Assembly: GCA_963920765.1 (NCBI GenBank)
Contig: OY987243.1
Coordinates: 35,587,060 to 35,651,059, forward strand
From: Ulota crispa
Taxonomy: Eukaryota > Streptophyta > Bryopsida > Orthotrichales > Orthotrichaceae
Direction of reading: 5' to 3'
Length of the DNA: 64,000 nt
How positions within the stretch are numbered: position 1 is the first letter of the stretch; each line of letters starts with the position of its first letter. Made by a program: the position numbers and the translations under genes. The notes under the pieces were generated by a model that was not told the origin of the DNA, did not search any database, and worked only from the letters and a program-made list of their open reading frames with translations. Positions 12,270-23,839 of this stretch are shown one piece after another.

Positions 12270-12408
12270 CACTACAAGAAAGATTGTCCAAATTGACTAA
12301 ATTTGTCCAAAATGACAATTAAAAATGTTTGCAATGACAAAAAAAATGTCCAAATCAACATGCCCAAATGATAGAAAATGTCCAAATTGACAGTGTTCCC
12401 TTATAATG
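12270..12408. mobile_element. CACTA-type MITE with ATG target duplication
   Basis: It starts CACTACAAGAAAG and ends CCCTTATAATG, flanked on both sides by the trinucleotide ATG (12267-12269 and 12409-12411). Paralogous DNA near 9730 and 34668 reads AATCATGTGGGACC without the insert. CACTA elements are known to duplicate 3 bp. Confidence 0.7.
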
Positions 12409-12411
12409 ATG

Positions 12412-13104
12412 TGGAGCTTTTCTGGTGGTGAGGTTCTGAATCTTTTTTGTGCTTTTAGTTATTAATTTTTAATTTTAAAACTTTATCTACTTTCATATGT
12501 TTGAAGCTTTTTGCCAATGAAAACGAGGTTTTTGGTGATCCATTTGGAACATTGTTCATGATGGACAAATCAATTAGTGAATGTGCCAGGGTGAAAATGG
12601 AGCATGAAGGTCCTACTTTCAATTTCCTATAATTGTAGGTACTAGCACTTTGTTGGTATGCCTTTGGCAGCACTTTGCATGATTCTGGCCATGTACTAAG
12701 ATGCAAACAATTAACACCAACACAATGAAACACTAAGTGCACAAACAAATGAAGACCCCATAGTTGGGGTTGTGATACATACATCATGGCCCTCAACTTA
12801 AGAAAATGCCTTAGATTCCAAGTACTTAATTAGTGTAGGTTTGCAAATCAATTTCTTAGCATTTATGTTCTTAAAGTTTTGCTAAAGATTTTGGAGGTCT
12901 GAGCCTTTGTAAGAGGATTGTTGATGCATGTTTAGTGATGTACACGCTTAGCAAGCACTTTTGAAGTCTTTGTATTGGATAAAGAGAGTTGTTGAAACCA
13001 AAGATTGAATCAAGATTCTTAGAACTTGAAACAATTTTTTTGCGTTGGGGATTTTGTCAACCATTGAATCCAAACCAAGGCACACTATGGATGTGTGTTG
13101 GAAT
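12412..13104. other. spacer with a partial copy of the distal unit segment
   Basis: The first 200 bp repeat DNA also found near 9770-9900 and 34700-34830. The rest shows no gene, terminal repeat or RNA feature that I can support. Confidence 0.4.
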
Positions 13105-13179
13105 TTGAGGTATTCTCTCAATGTTGAGAATCCTGAATTCCCTATTTGTACAAAGCCCCTCTCCCCCCCAGTGTATCAA
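13105..13179 (+). pseudogene. relic of a fifth SINA-like exon 1
   Basis: The translation LRYSLNVENPEFPIC followed by TKPLSPPVYQ aligns without gaps over 25 residues to LRCYPDASLLDCPIC and MEPFSPPVYQ of copy 1. The first RING cysteine is replaced by Phe. A GT follows the VYQ codons at the place of the normal splice donor. The expected start MxPxxPS and any exon 2 are not found nearby, so this is a degraded fragment. Confidence 0.65.
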
Positions 13180-13534
13180 GTACAATGCAATCTCTTCTTT
13201 CATTGGTCATTTTAGCGTAAGTACAAAAATACACTTTTTTTTCTGTCCTTGCCCAATAAGGTCAGTAGACTTTGGGTCGTTTTGGAGCAAAATGTTTGGT
13301 CGGCAAAAACCAAGGTTTTTTTGTGTAGTGGCATTTGTATCTTGTTAGGTACACTAAAGAAAAATTTTAGGGGCAAAATACAGATTCTAAATTGTCCTCA
13401 ATACAAGGAGGTCTAAAACGTGGCAATATACTAGGAAGTTCAAAACAATTGTTTATGCATGGAGTTATTTTTCTTTTGAAAATCCAAATTGTGAAAAATA
13501 TTGGTCCAATCACTTTCTACAAGTACTAGTTTTT

Positions 13535-13938
13535 GGGTATGACTAGTGAGACACCCCCAATTGCTACGTGGATACCCCTATAGCCCAACCTATTAAACTT
13601 GAGATTATTATTATGTTGAAATATGAAATAAAATCAAAACAATATTTTAGTGCACATTTGCGTCTACAAGCGCTGTAAACATACAACAAATATGTCTCAT
13701 TTGTGACATTATCAAGAGTTAAACTAGTTGCTCCTTTCATTTATATGTTTAACTCTTGACAATGTCACAAATAAGACATATTTGTTGTATGTTTGCAGCG
13801 CTTATAGACGCAAATGTGTGCTAAAATATTGCTTTAATTTTATTTCATATTTCAACATAATAATAATCTCAAGTTTAATAAGTTGGGCTATAGGGGGTGT
13901 CCACTTAGCAATTCAGGGGTGTCTCTCTAGTCATTCCC
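13535..13938. mobile_element. foldback MITE, GGGWATKACTAG ends, copy 1
   Basis: Left end GGGTATGACTAGTGAGACAC and right end GTGTCTCTCTAGTCATTCCC. Arms of about 180 bp pair nearly throughout around a short loop near 13735. A relative lies at 53931-54324. Confidence 0.7.
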
Positions 13939-15014
13939 AAGTTTTTCATACCAAAAAAACTAATGCGTGCAATTCAAATTATTTCTCATTCAATCCCTTG
14001 TGTCCAAAGTCTTCATGAATTTTACAGTAAGTGTATGCATGTCATCACTCAAACATTGCTTCATGTTTCTAACTCACACATTTGTAATGAACCACACAAT
14101 TGTGTTTTATGAGTGTGCCCTTTCACCCTTTGAATGGAAAATACACCTTCATATTAGTCAATAGAAAATGAGGCATAAACAATATAATTTGTAAAAAAAA
14201 AAGAAACACAATACCTCTACTTCCTTATCATCATAAAAAAATTGCAACATGATTTTGGGGTGTTATATGTCATTTCTTGTCACGTGCAAGAGCAATATAA
14301 TAAAAAAAAAATAACAACTCTTATGTGTGCACATAATTATACTTCCCAAATGTGCAATTGCAACAATGAGTACATGGCCTTTTAGTATGATATGTGCAAA
14401 CCACACAAAGTTCTTGTTAATTTGAAGTTAGGAAATAACAATATCTTTTATTTGAATCTTGATTGAATCTTGGCCAATTCAAGACTAGCGTAAACTAGGG
14501 ACTTATGCAAAGTAGCTCTTGTCCAACCCACCTTGTTTTTTACCCACCTAGCCTCTGCCCTCCCAATTTGCTTAGATTAGACCATGTTGGTTGAGCTGCC
14601 CAAAAACTTTTGGACCGATAGTATCTAAAAACCTAGCCATTAGATCAGAGTAATTTTTGTTTAACTTAACATAAATGAAAAAGCTTATCACTTGTCAAAA
14701 TTTTGAGAACATTTCTTGAAAATTGAGTTCATACAACACTACTTGAGTTCTCAAGTGCTTGTTGAACAAAAATTTGGACTTTTGAGACTCAATCTAACTA
14801 TTAGTTGACATCACTTGAAGCAAGGAATTGCCAAATATCAATTAATAAGGGATATGGACATTCAAACCTATGTCATGCTCAAATTTGTGTCATGCTCAAA
14901 TTTGTGTCATGCTCTTATTTGAACATTTGTGTAAGTTTTTGTATTATGTGACATAAATGGTGGGCCAACTAGCTTAGCTTGGTATATTGGTTTTTTGTAA
15001 AAAGTGTAGAAACA
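13939..15014. other. AT-rich spacer without a recognised gene
   Basis: Short frames here (for instance near 13967-14164) have no family signal and no conservation. A short direct repeat, TCATGCTCAAATTTGTG, occurs twice near 14874-14910. Confidence 0.35.
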
Positions 15015-15215
15015 CCTAATATTAATAGTGTACCTAATGCCCTTATTCTTTACACAAGGTGGTCATTCTAAAACTTAAATCTAAGTAAGCCATATGGAAC
15101 TTATTGTTGTTAACCAAAATGATAAGTTGTATATGACATGTTTTGATTTAAGTTCTAGAATGACCACTTTATGTAAAGAGTAACATAATTAGATACACTA
15201 TTAGTATTCATGTAG
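15015..15215. mobile_element. small foldback MITE
   Basis: Left arm starts CCTAATATTAATAGTGTACC, right arm ends GATACACTATTAGTATTC. Arms of about 65 bp pair over the segments ending ACTTAAATC and starting GATTTAAGT, with about 65 bp between them. Confidence 0.5.
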
Positions 15216-15366
15216 GAAGCTTGTGAATGGACCATCTAAGGAAAGTGCGCTTTTGTGGAAAAATTAGGGCAGCTTGGTAATATGGAAATATATTTGGTAG
15301 AAAGCCAAAGAAGAGACAATTCTTTGGCAGTTGAATTTGATTTATTTTGAGTTAGTATGAATTAAA

Positions 15367-15621
15367 CACCATATTTGTTAAATTGGGAAAAAGAGTACAT
15401 TCTAGGACTTTCACTATTTATGTCATTATATGAAATTTAGCATATTACTAAAGAAAAAAACATGCAATTTTTTGTACAATATTGAAGTCTCAAAGATTGC
15501 CTACAAGAATTTCAAATAACTTTCAACTTTGAGCTATAGCTATGCCAACATTAAATGTATGTAAGATTAAGGTGGAGTACAAAGTGGTACCTCTATTTTT
15601 CCCAATTTAACAAATATGGTG
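15367..15621. mobile_element. MITE of the ACCATATTAGG family, copy 1
   Basis: Ends CACCATATTTGTTAAATTGG and CCAATTTAACAAATATGGTG. The same family occurs at 18489-18741 (reverse), 40022-40213 (internally shortened) and 50872-51138. About 255 bp, no coding capacity. The target duplication is not resolved. Confidence 0.65.
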
Positions 15622-15654
15622 GTTTTAGCTATAATTTATCAAAGCTATTCTTGA

Positions 15655-15935
15655 TCATAGGTGGTAGCATTCATGATTCAAAGGTTGCTTGTAAATGGAG
15701 CACATGAGTCCTAAAACCAACCACTACAAAGGCAAGAATATTCCAATAAAGCTCTTAAAGTGTGCAAGCACGCATTCCATATTCTAATACTCAAATCATG
15801 ATTGAGAACAAGTTTACATTTATTTTAATATGACATGTGTCTATATTTTATTGAAAAACTAATCTAAACACAATTATGACCAATAAGCACACATAGCAGT
15901 GGCTTATGCCACTCTCTTAAGTTCCTAAAAAGCCA
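15655..15935. repeat. dispersed repeat, inverted partner at 58.3-58.6 kb
   Basis: This stretch is the approximate reverse complement of about 58320-58600; both contain GTGCAAGCACGC / GTGCTTGCACGC and the long AT-rich run between. No ends or coding frame recognised. Confidence 0.45.
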
Positions 15936-16000
15936 CTTTGGCTTAAGTTCCTAAAACAATACATCTATACTACTAAGTGGGAGCCTAACCCTCATTGCGC

Positions 16001-16181
16001 CCTTTTCTAGAACCTTCTAGAACTTTTTGGTGGAAGTTGAAACAATAAAAAAATGCCCTGAATACAAAATACCAAGCACCCTCCAACCATGTTCTTTTCC
16101 AAAATTTTCTAGAACTTTTTGGTGAAAGTTGAAACATAAAGGATGCCTCAAATATGGAACACCAAGCACCCTTCAACCATG
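16001..16181. repeat. two tandem copies of a 90-bp sequence
   Basis: Positions 16001-16092 and 16093-16181 repeat a block containing TTCTAGAACTTTTTGGTG, GTTGAAACA and CCAAGCACCC, ending in CAACCATG both times. It has no evident function. Confidence 0.6.
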
Positions 16182-16657
16182 TGTTAGAAAAACAACAAAT
16201 CACCAAATGTCCCCTAGCAAAGTATAAAATAAGAGCATTGTGATGAGGGTAATTACTACTTTTGGTTTCCAAAAAGAACCAAAATGATGGTGCATCAAGG
16301 TTAGATTCTGAACCAATTGTGAGATATTGACTTTTTGTAAAATACATTAGGATAAGACTCTAAACCATTGGGTTTGTGAGATGATGTTTTTTTGTTAAAT
16401 TGAATGTTGCATTACCCATACATGTCCAATTCATGCAAAATATGTGTCTGTATACTAATACACTGTAAGTACAATTTTTGAACCTAAAAAAATGTGACCC
16501 ATTTAAGAACTGTGCATTGTTTCTGTGACCCTACATGATTGGTTCAAAATGCCTAATCCAAATTAGAGCCTCCAACCTTAGGTGCTCGTGTTGTAGTAGC
16601 CGCTTTTTATTTGGGACAATGAAATCCAAGAAAATTTAAAAACTTTGAGCATTCCCC

Positions 16658-16949
16658 AGTAAAAAAACAGGTCCTAAATGACTAAGTGACAATGAACAAG
16701 TTATTCATTAAATTGGGAAAAAGTAACATTTTGGGAATTTTGGATTTTATGTTTTCTAAAAAGTGTTCATTGAACACTCTTTAGAAAACATAAAATCCAA
16801 AATTCCCAAAATGTCACTTTTTCCCAATTTAATAAATAACAAGGTAATGATTAAACCATGACTGTAAAGTTATTTTATAGTCATTTTGTAATTGTTATAT
16901 AGTCATTGCAATCATTGTCACTTAGTCATTTAGAACCTATTTTTTTACT
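16658..16949. mobile_element. MITE with 38-bp ends, hosting a perfect hairpin
   Basis: The ends AGTAAAAAAACAGGTCC (then TAAATGACTAAGTGAC) and GTCACTTAGTCATTT (then AGAACCTA and TTTTTTTACT) pair over about 38 bp with few mismatches. A second inverted repeat lies inside, at 16701-16840. The insert interrupts the 5' flank shared by SINA units 2-4. Confidence 0.6.
16701..16840. repeat. hairpin with about 69-nt arms
   Basis: Arms 16701-16769 and 16771-16840 are nearly perfect inverted copies, with AGTGTTCA / TGAACACT at the tip. The outer arm sequence TTAAATTGGGAAAAAG resembles the ends of the ACCATATTAGG MITE family, suggesting origin by inverted duplication. Confidence 0.7.
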
Positions 16950-16959
16950 TGTGATTTTC

Positions 16960-17220
16960 ATTGATAATGACCTTTAAATGTTACTAGCTTTTAATCAATT
17001 TGCTCCTAAATTGCCCTCTTTAAGGTCCTCTTTACGGAAACCATGGAGTTTATATTTTGAGTGCTCTCATTTACCTCGTCAACAGTGGAATTTACTATCC
17101 AAGAAATCACATGATTTAAAAAACAATGTGGACATGATCTTGCGTGGCAAGCAGGTGCATCCTACTCCATCCTACTCCAGTTCATGATCAAGTTCCTCGA
17201 CCCTGAAAGTAAAATGTCCA
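16960..17220. repeat. 5' flank segment of SINA unit 2 (unfilled TTAA site)
   Basis: TTGCCCTCTTTAAGGTCCTC at 17010-17029 contains an intact TTAA (17019-17022). In unit 4 the same site holds element M, and in unit 3 it holds the G-F-H cluster. The overlapping 69-codon frame is not kept open in the other units. Confidence 0.6.
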
Positions 17221-17280
17221 ATCACCCAAATTCACGTCAGTTTTTGCTTAGTTGCAATAAATGACAATAACGGGTGCTAG

Positions 17281-18145
17281 TAACTAGTGACTGGTGGTAA
17301 CACATTCAAGCTCGCCTCCAGCTGAATTTGCAGTGGACACGCCTCTTGCAGTGTCGTGTTTGCTGCTGCCAGGGACGGAGACAAGCGAGGAGGAGTCAAT
17401 CCTAGAAGTCGATCCAGCAGGTTCACAACACCATAGACTGAGGCCACACTAAGCTTACTGTAACTTTGCTCTAGGCTGTTTAGAGTTTGCGTTTCCTTTG
17501 CAGAGATCCATAATGACTAATTGACTATTGCAGGCTAGGAGGTGCGGGTTGCGAGGGACACGTACGTCTCTCTCTATATAGCAGTAGTAGTATGCTCATT
17601 AACTGAGCTACTTCGGGTGTTTGAAGTGGGTATCGATCAGGTCACGGGCGGGCGATTCGGCAGCCGCTGCTCTGCTGTGAGTAATATTGGATGGTGCTGA
17701 TGTGAGGACTTCGGCAAAGCTGCAGGGAACGGTTGAGTTTGCGGTCCTGATCGTTGGATAGCGCGCGCCGCCGGAATCAACAATTCAAGGTCGGCATTCT
17801 CTTCAGATACTTTCAATGGTGGTTGAGTTTTGCACTTTAGGTTTGCTTGCAATTTCACTTGATTGCGAGGTTCATCTGGGAGGACAGTGTGATAGAGTCC
17901 GAGGACATAAGGTGTCTCGCAACCCCGTCTTTTATGTTCCCTCCAAACTTTGCGAGTTTTTGGAGGACTTGATCTTTGACCCTTCTTTTGAGGCCTTTGC
18001 CTTGGGCGAGAGGGACTTATGCCTTTGAGCTCTTTTTTCCTCATTTAATCTTTCTAAAATTGTTTGAACCTCTATTCAGTGTTTTTGATTGTCCACCCCA
18101 CAACCCCAACTTTGGAGTCGAAGCGAGACCATCCTGCAAATGACC
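17281..18145 (+). promoter_or_regulatory. 5' block (promoter and leader) of SINA copy 2
   Basis: A GC-richer block conserved in units 2, 3 and 4 (shared ACGCCTCTTGCA, CCAGGGACGGAGAC, GGTTCACA, GTTTGCGTTTCC). It precedes the start codon directly. A TATA-like string lies at 17575-17580. The frame 17816-18028 is an upstream reading frame in the likely leader and is not conserved in length between copies. Confidence 0.5.
17575..17580 (+). promoter_or_regulatory. TATA-like box of SINA copy 2
   Basis: CTCTATATAGCAG gives a TATATA string at the edge of the conserved block. The aligned places in copies 1, 3 and 4 read CTCTGCCAG, CTCCCACAG and CTCAATCTC, so this element is specific to copy 2. Function is inferred from sequence alone. 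Confidence 0.35.
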
Positions 18146-19822
18146 ATGCCTCCAAAAGTGCCAAGCAGTTTCCTCATTACGACAAAAGCTTTGCAAGCTC
18201 AGAGAATTAGACGAGCTTTGCAAGCTCGGAAAATGAGATATTGTCTAGATCTGGACTTTCTTGATTGTCCTATTTGCGAAGAGCCCTTCTCTCCACCTGT
18301 GTACCAGGTACTGTCCACGTGTCCATACCCCCTTATAGATCATAGCTTACAAAAGTACGTTCTTTGTACTGTAGAGGTGACCAGTCTCCATTGGATATGG
18401 AGAGGATAGTCATAAAATGCTCGTTTTTATTGTTCGTTGAACACATAATTGAACAAGATATCATTTTGGAGGTTACTTTTGGTAAGAACACTATATTAGG
18501 TAAATTGGGAAAAACAGACATATCATTTTGTACTCCATCTTAATCTTACATACAATAAATGTAAGCATCGCTAGAGTTCAAGGTAGAAAATTATTTGAAA
18601 TTCTTGTAGGCAATCACTGAGACTTCCATGTTGTATAGGAAATTGCATGTTTTTTCTTTTCTAATATGCTGAATTTTACATAATGACAGAAATAGTGAAA
18701 GTCCCAGAATGTACTCTTTTTCCCAATTTAACTAATATACCAACTTAAAGTTGGTAATATGAGAGTTCTTGCTAATCTTTATGAATCATTTTGTTTCTCA
18801 TAGAGAGGGTTCCACTTCCATAACATATTATTCCCAAGCTTGAAATGTCTACTAACAATGGAGTGGCAAATACACCTACACGTATGTAAGCTCATGTCTA
18901 GATATATAAATTCATTTCAATAGTCTTTGTAATGGTGGTTGCTTGAAAACTATGGTGTGTGAGAAGGGTTCACAACTTCACATTAGACAGCTTGGCTTGC
19001 ACTACTCTTAACATTCATTGCACTCACTTTGAACAAAGATCCATGTATCAAATTTGACCATACTTTTCCATGGTTCTCAAGTGATGGCACTAAATGCTGT
19101 TGTTTTATGGGGGCGTGCAGTGCGCAAATGGCCACTCTGTTTGTTCATCTTGTTGTCAGAAGAACTCCCAACAAACATGCCCATCATGCTCTCAACCCAC
19201 TGGTAAAATCCGATCCTTAATGGTGGAGAAGATCATGGAGTCAATGCAAGTCCCTTGCAAGCATGAGCCTCATGGCTGCAATGAAATGTTCCATTACAGC
19301 AAGACAGCCAAGAGGAGAAAGCATGAAGAGGAATTATGCAATTACAAGCCCTTCCCTTGTCCGTATCCATCGTGCCTGCGTAAAGGTTCAAGCTTGGCAT
19401 TACCCTCCCATTTAGCGGAAGCCCACGGGGTGCAAAGAATGCAAGTGGACCCTCGAAAATATGCGAAATTTCGAATGCCAAATGATGGTTTCATGATGGT
19501 GGATTTAGGTAACGATGGGCTGATGCTTGTTCATGGTGTGCAGCATAATTTAGGAGGAATTTTCTTCTGCACCACAATCATTGGAACATCTCATGTGTAC
19601 AACCTGAAAGTGAAGTCCACAAGTGGGACTTCGATTTGCACCATCGAAGCTTCAGCTCGCCACATTCACAAGGTTTTGGAAAGGTCTCGCGCTCCTAACG
19701 ACGGGCTCCTGATTATTATTGCTAAGCCTGATATCAATAAGCCCAGGGAGTATGATGTGAAAGTTGAGGTACGGGAGACCGTGAACTGCCTTTCATTTCC
19801 AACTGACCCTGTGGTGGAGTAA
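18146..19822 (+). CDS. SINA-like RING/SIAH E3 ubiquitin ligase, copy 2 (open, extended)
   Basis: Exons 18146-18307 and 19121-19822 with a phase-0 intron encode 287 residues. The RING has C41, C44, C55, H59, C62, C65, C74, C77; the SIAH zinc finger has C100, C107, H122, C127, C134, C139, H151, H156; a TRAF-like domain follows. Two features set it apart. An in-frame duplication in exon 1 gives ALQAQRIRR followed by ALQARKMR, adding nine residues before the RING. The stop codon used by copies 1, 3 and 4 is replaced by GTG, so the protein runs 13 residues further into former 3' UTR and ends DPVVE. The intron carries an ACCATATTAGG-family MITE. ATG at 18140 is an alternative start two codons upstream. 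Confidence 0.85.
18489..18741. mobile_element. MITE of the ACCATATTAGG family in the SINA copy 2 intron
   Basis: Starts CACTATATTAGGTAAATTGG, ends CCAATTTAACTAATATACC, in reverse orientation to the 15367 copy. The introns of copies 1 and 4 read straight through this point (TTTTGGTAAGTTGGTAA in copy 4). Confidence 0.65.
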
Positions 19823-22800
19823 TTAGGAGTGCTCTGTGCTCTGTTGATGAAATGGATGTTGGGGAACCATTCTATGTGTCACCTTTTTTAAGCCGGCAAT
19901 AGGTTGGTATACAGTGACTCACAAAACTGAGTCAGTGTTTACAGTTACTTAATATGATTTGTCATATCAAGTGCATTAATAAATATTTTCAAGTGTCATA
20001 AAGAGTAAATTAAAGGTATCCAAGTACCTACTAATGCAAGGAAACCTCAATGAAATTTTTCCAAGGGTGATTGAGAGATTTCATTTTGAAGGAGAGTCAC
20101 TCACTAACTCACTATTGGTCTTGCATGTTTATATCTCCATCTCCTCTTTAAATTGACAATATATCATAGAACTTAAATTTAGTTGTGAGTGTTATAAGTA
20201 GGAAAGAGTGTTCTACTCCTTCTCTAATAGTATATTACACTTTTGATTGTTCCATAACATGATAAGGCAATTATTTAAAATAAATAAAAATAGTGTAATA
20301 TAATTGCTACAAAACGAGAAAATCACAAAAATGTAACAATATAGTTGTTGTTAGTTAGTCTTATGTTGAGAGAATCCAAAAGAAACGTCTTTTTTATACT
20401 AAATTATTTATAGAAGGTTAATCAACTAAAATTTTAAACCACTTGGGCAGGGTATGTGTGAGAGTAATGACATGTAGAAGATTTATTATTGCTCCAAAAC
20501 CATTTAAATTAGTTAGGCAACTATATAATAATGAAATGAGTGTCCAAACAATTCAATGTGCATTGAATTTGCAAGTTTAAAGGCTTTATGTGAAGAAGAA
20601 AAAACCATTTTTTCAAAAAACAATATTTAAGTTTGTTTAAATTTTGCCAAATCTCTTGAAAATTAGACTATTGAAAATTGGAAGCAAGTGATTTTTTGAG
20701 ATGAGACTCTAATCAATCATTTCTACTTAAATGGATGCTACTAATGTTGGGATTGAGACAAAGAGGGTCTTGTAGATTGAACAATGAAGAAAAAGTGTGA
20801 AACATAGAAAAGGTTTTACAATAGTTTGGGAATGCATAAGTGCAATTAGACTTGGTTTGATTTGCAAGATAGAAGGTACAATAAATCAATATGTTTGTTG
20901 TGAGGTATTAGAGACTAATTGCCTGATGATGTTTTTTCAAAGTATGGCATAGATGCATCTAAAGTCATTTTTCAACATGACAACAATCCAAAACATACAA
21001 CAAAAACAATAAAAGAGTATTGTTTAAACAACTTTTCAATGTTTTAAAATGACATACTCCATCACCTGACCTAAACCCTATAAAACACCTATGGGCAACA
21101 CTAAAATGGAAGCTCAATTGTTAATCAACACTTCCAAAGGGTCTTTTAGAATTGTGAGAGTGTGGATTTGAGATTTTTCACTCTATCACTTTCATTGAGT
21201 TTGAGAACCTTTATGAGAGCATGCCACAAAAAGTGCAAGCAATTGGTTATGCATAGGGCAAGTAAATTGATTTTTGAGTGTGTATAGACACACAAGTCCA
21301 AAATTGAGTCAGTGAGGGGTTTGATTTCAGAATTTAATACTTCCATATATTATGTGTATTTTGTTTTTAATTTCCATGTAAATAATCAATAAAGCTTCTA
21401 CCTTCTGAAACAATTTTTTACCTATTGGATTGTTCACTCCATGTGATAATATTGCTTATTTAATGAAAAATATCCAAACATTGACTCGGCTTTGTGAGTC
21501 ACTGTAAGTAATGTGTGGGAGGCTTGGCATAATAAGCCCTTGTTAATATACACATCGTAGTGTAAGACTGCAATACTGCATCCTCGCTTAATAAAGGCTT
21601 ATTCCATCATGCCTTTCATGTAATACACAGAGGGATAGTTTAGGAGAATACCATGAAGTGGCGTGTGTAGTGTTCGACTTTGAAAATTTTGCTTGTCCAC
21701 CGCAGTTTGAAATGTTGTTATAAGATGGTTGATAAAAACTATTGAAAAGTAGATGTGTTCTGAATTTATATGATTTCTTTAAGTCTCCTAAGAGGCTAAG
21801 GCCTATTAAAGAAGTAATAGTACTCAGTACGTGGTTTTTGTTGTTTCTAGGAACTCATTGAGGTGCCTATTGGTTGGTGATTCTGAAAACTTATAACTAA
21901 TTTTTCAAACGTTAAAAAACAAGAATCATGTGTCGTTGGATTCAGCTCCTCTTCAAGGAACTTTGTTTGTTGAATTTTTTTATTAAGGGGTCAAAAACAT
22001 TTTCAAAATCCCATAACAGAAATCAGTACTTGGACATATGATTTATGGGGTCCCATCTTGGGCTCGTCTTTCATGTTATTTATTATTTTAACTTGTGGAA
22101 TGGATTAGTCCTTTATCCCTTTTGTACCCAAGAAAATCGTTGTCATGGCAGATGAAACGTTTGGAAAGACATTAAGGGAATGCAGCAAATTAGTGAACCC
22201 ACACCTGTACTTGTTGGTTACTAAGGGATGGTCGCAACTCATAAGATTTATAAACTTTGATTTTGTTTCTAAAAGCTTTAAATTTCAGCCCTAATGGTCT
22301 AGCCCAATTGGCCTAGTAAAATGGAAGTCCTTCCATTTCCTCCGAAACCAAGGAGGGCCGAAGTCATTGGCAGCACAGATGAGATCCCCTTATTTTCCCA
22401 TTTGTCGATGTTTCAAAATGAAAACTTTTATTGAAATAACAAGGTTTCTTTTATTGGAGAAACCGCGTTGCGTGTGAGGTAAACTCCCAAGCACAGTCCT
22501 CAATTGTCAACTTTGTGCATTGCAATTTGAATACAAAAACTGGGCAATTTTTTGCCAGAATTTGATGGATGCACGTACACATGGATGATTCCTTTTTTCC
22601 CCTAATTTTTCTTACCTTTAAACATTTTAGGCACATGGCTAGACCAGCAAAAAAACAAGGGAAAGTATACCCTTGTATTGTTTAAAATACCAAAGATATT
22701 TTTGGTCTTGTGTGAGAATATCAAATAAACTATACCCTTTCTTATCTTTGAAAAATATCATAAATACTTTGAGTTTTTTTTGCTGCTTTGCTAGAGTTTT

Positions 22801-23839
22801 TTGTGAATACTGGATTGACATTGAAAATCACAAAAACTAAATGCACGTTGAATGCAAGTCAAATCTTGCTTGCATGTAAACATGATTGTCACATTGGACC
22901 ATCTATCTATTTGCTTGTCCATACCCACAAAGTGCCTAATTTAGCTCATGGTTCTTCCAATGTATTCAACTCATAGTTGATTTCAAAAAAATGACAAAAA
23001 AACTTACTTTGTACATGTTAGTGACATTTAGTATTGCCAACATGAAGTCAAAACATAGATTGAAAGCCATATCAACAATCAAATACTAAAAATGAAAAAT
23101 AAAGATTTGATTCTTCTTATTTTAGGTCAAAAATCCTAAGAATGCCCCAAAAATTACAAGAGAGCAGACAAGTCCATATGTGCTTTCCATTTTGTGCGTC
23201 TGCATGTGCTATCCAACATCCAAATCTTGCCCAAAGTAACAACCTTTATTTAAGGCTATTGTGACCAAAACTATTGCACTACTTACAAAGTAAATTTTGT
23301 TGTCATTTCAATGTTTACAAAAAATTGTGGTAAAGAGGCAAAATAAAACTAGGGGTATTATTTTATGATATTCTCAAAAAAAACCAATGGTACAGTCTAT
23401 TTGATATTCTTGCACAACATCAAAAATACATTTGGTATTTCAAATAACACAAGAGTGTACTTGATATTTGAAAAAACTGAGGGGTGTAATTGATATTTTG
23501 AAAGAATTGAAGGACAATTTGGACATTTTTTCAAAAATCTAGGAATATTATTAATGATATTATAGAAATTAATCAAGGGTATAATGGATAGTCTTCCTCA
23601 AAGCTAGGGGTTTTTTTTCTGAATTTCAAATATTTGAGGGGAATGTGATAGTTCGAAAGAATTGAGTGACAATAGGTACACTGTTAGTGTTAGGTGCTTC
23701 CACCTTACTGACAGCCGCTTTGCAGTAGTGGGGCAAAAAAAAGCCAAGTGCATCAAAATAATTCTGAGCATTAATTTTTCATTAATCAAGAGCCTTGAAA
23801 CTTAACAGCTGAATCAATCTGCTCCCAACTTGACCTCTT
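19823..23839. repeat. 3' flank of SINA unit 2
   Basis: Aligns with 7178-9200 of unit 1 up to about 23250, interrupted by the Tc1-type element at 19912-21504. It contains the unfilled site for element K (TTAA at 22172-22175). The part from about 23690 is the start of the 5' flank shared with unit 4 (TTAGGTGCTTCYACCTTA). No gene seen. Confidence 0.55.
19912..21504 (+). mobile_element. Tc1-like (DD34E-spaced) DNA transposon, transposase decayed
   Basis: A 1593-bp element flanked by TA on both sides. The ends CAGTGACTCACAAAACTGAG and its counterpart CAGTGACTCACAAAGCCGAG (reverse strand) form a repeat of about 29 bp. In units 1 and 3 the flanking DNA is continuous. Inside, three transposase motifs are readable in order: VIF-stop-DET at 20691-20708, WECISAIRLG...IEGTIN near 20830-20882, FQHDNNPKHT at 20970-20999, and SPDLNPIKHLW at 21062-21094. 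The distance from the second Asp to the last catalytic position fits 34 residues if one missing base is allowed. That last residue is Lys where Glu is expected. Stop codons and a frameshift make it inactive. Confidence 0.85.
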
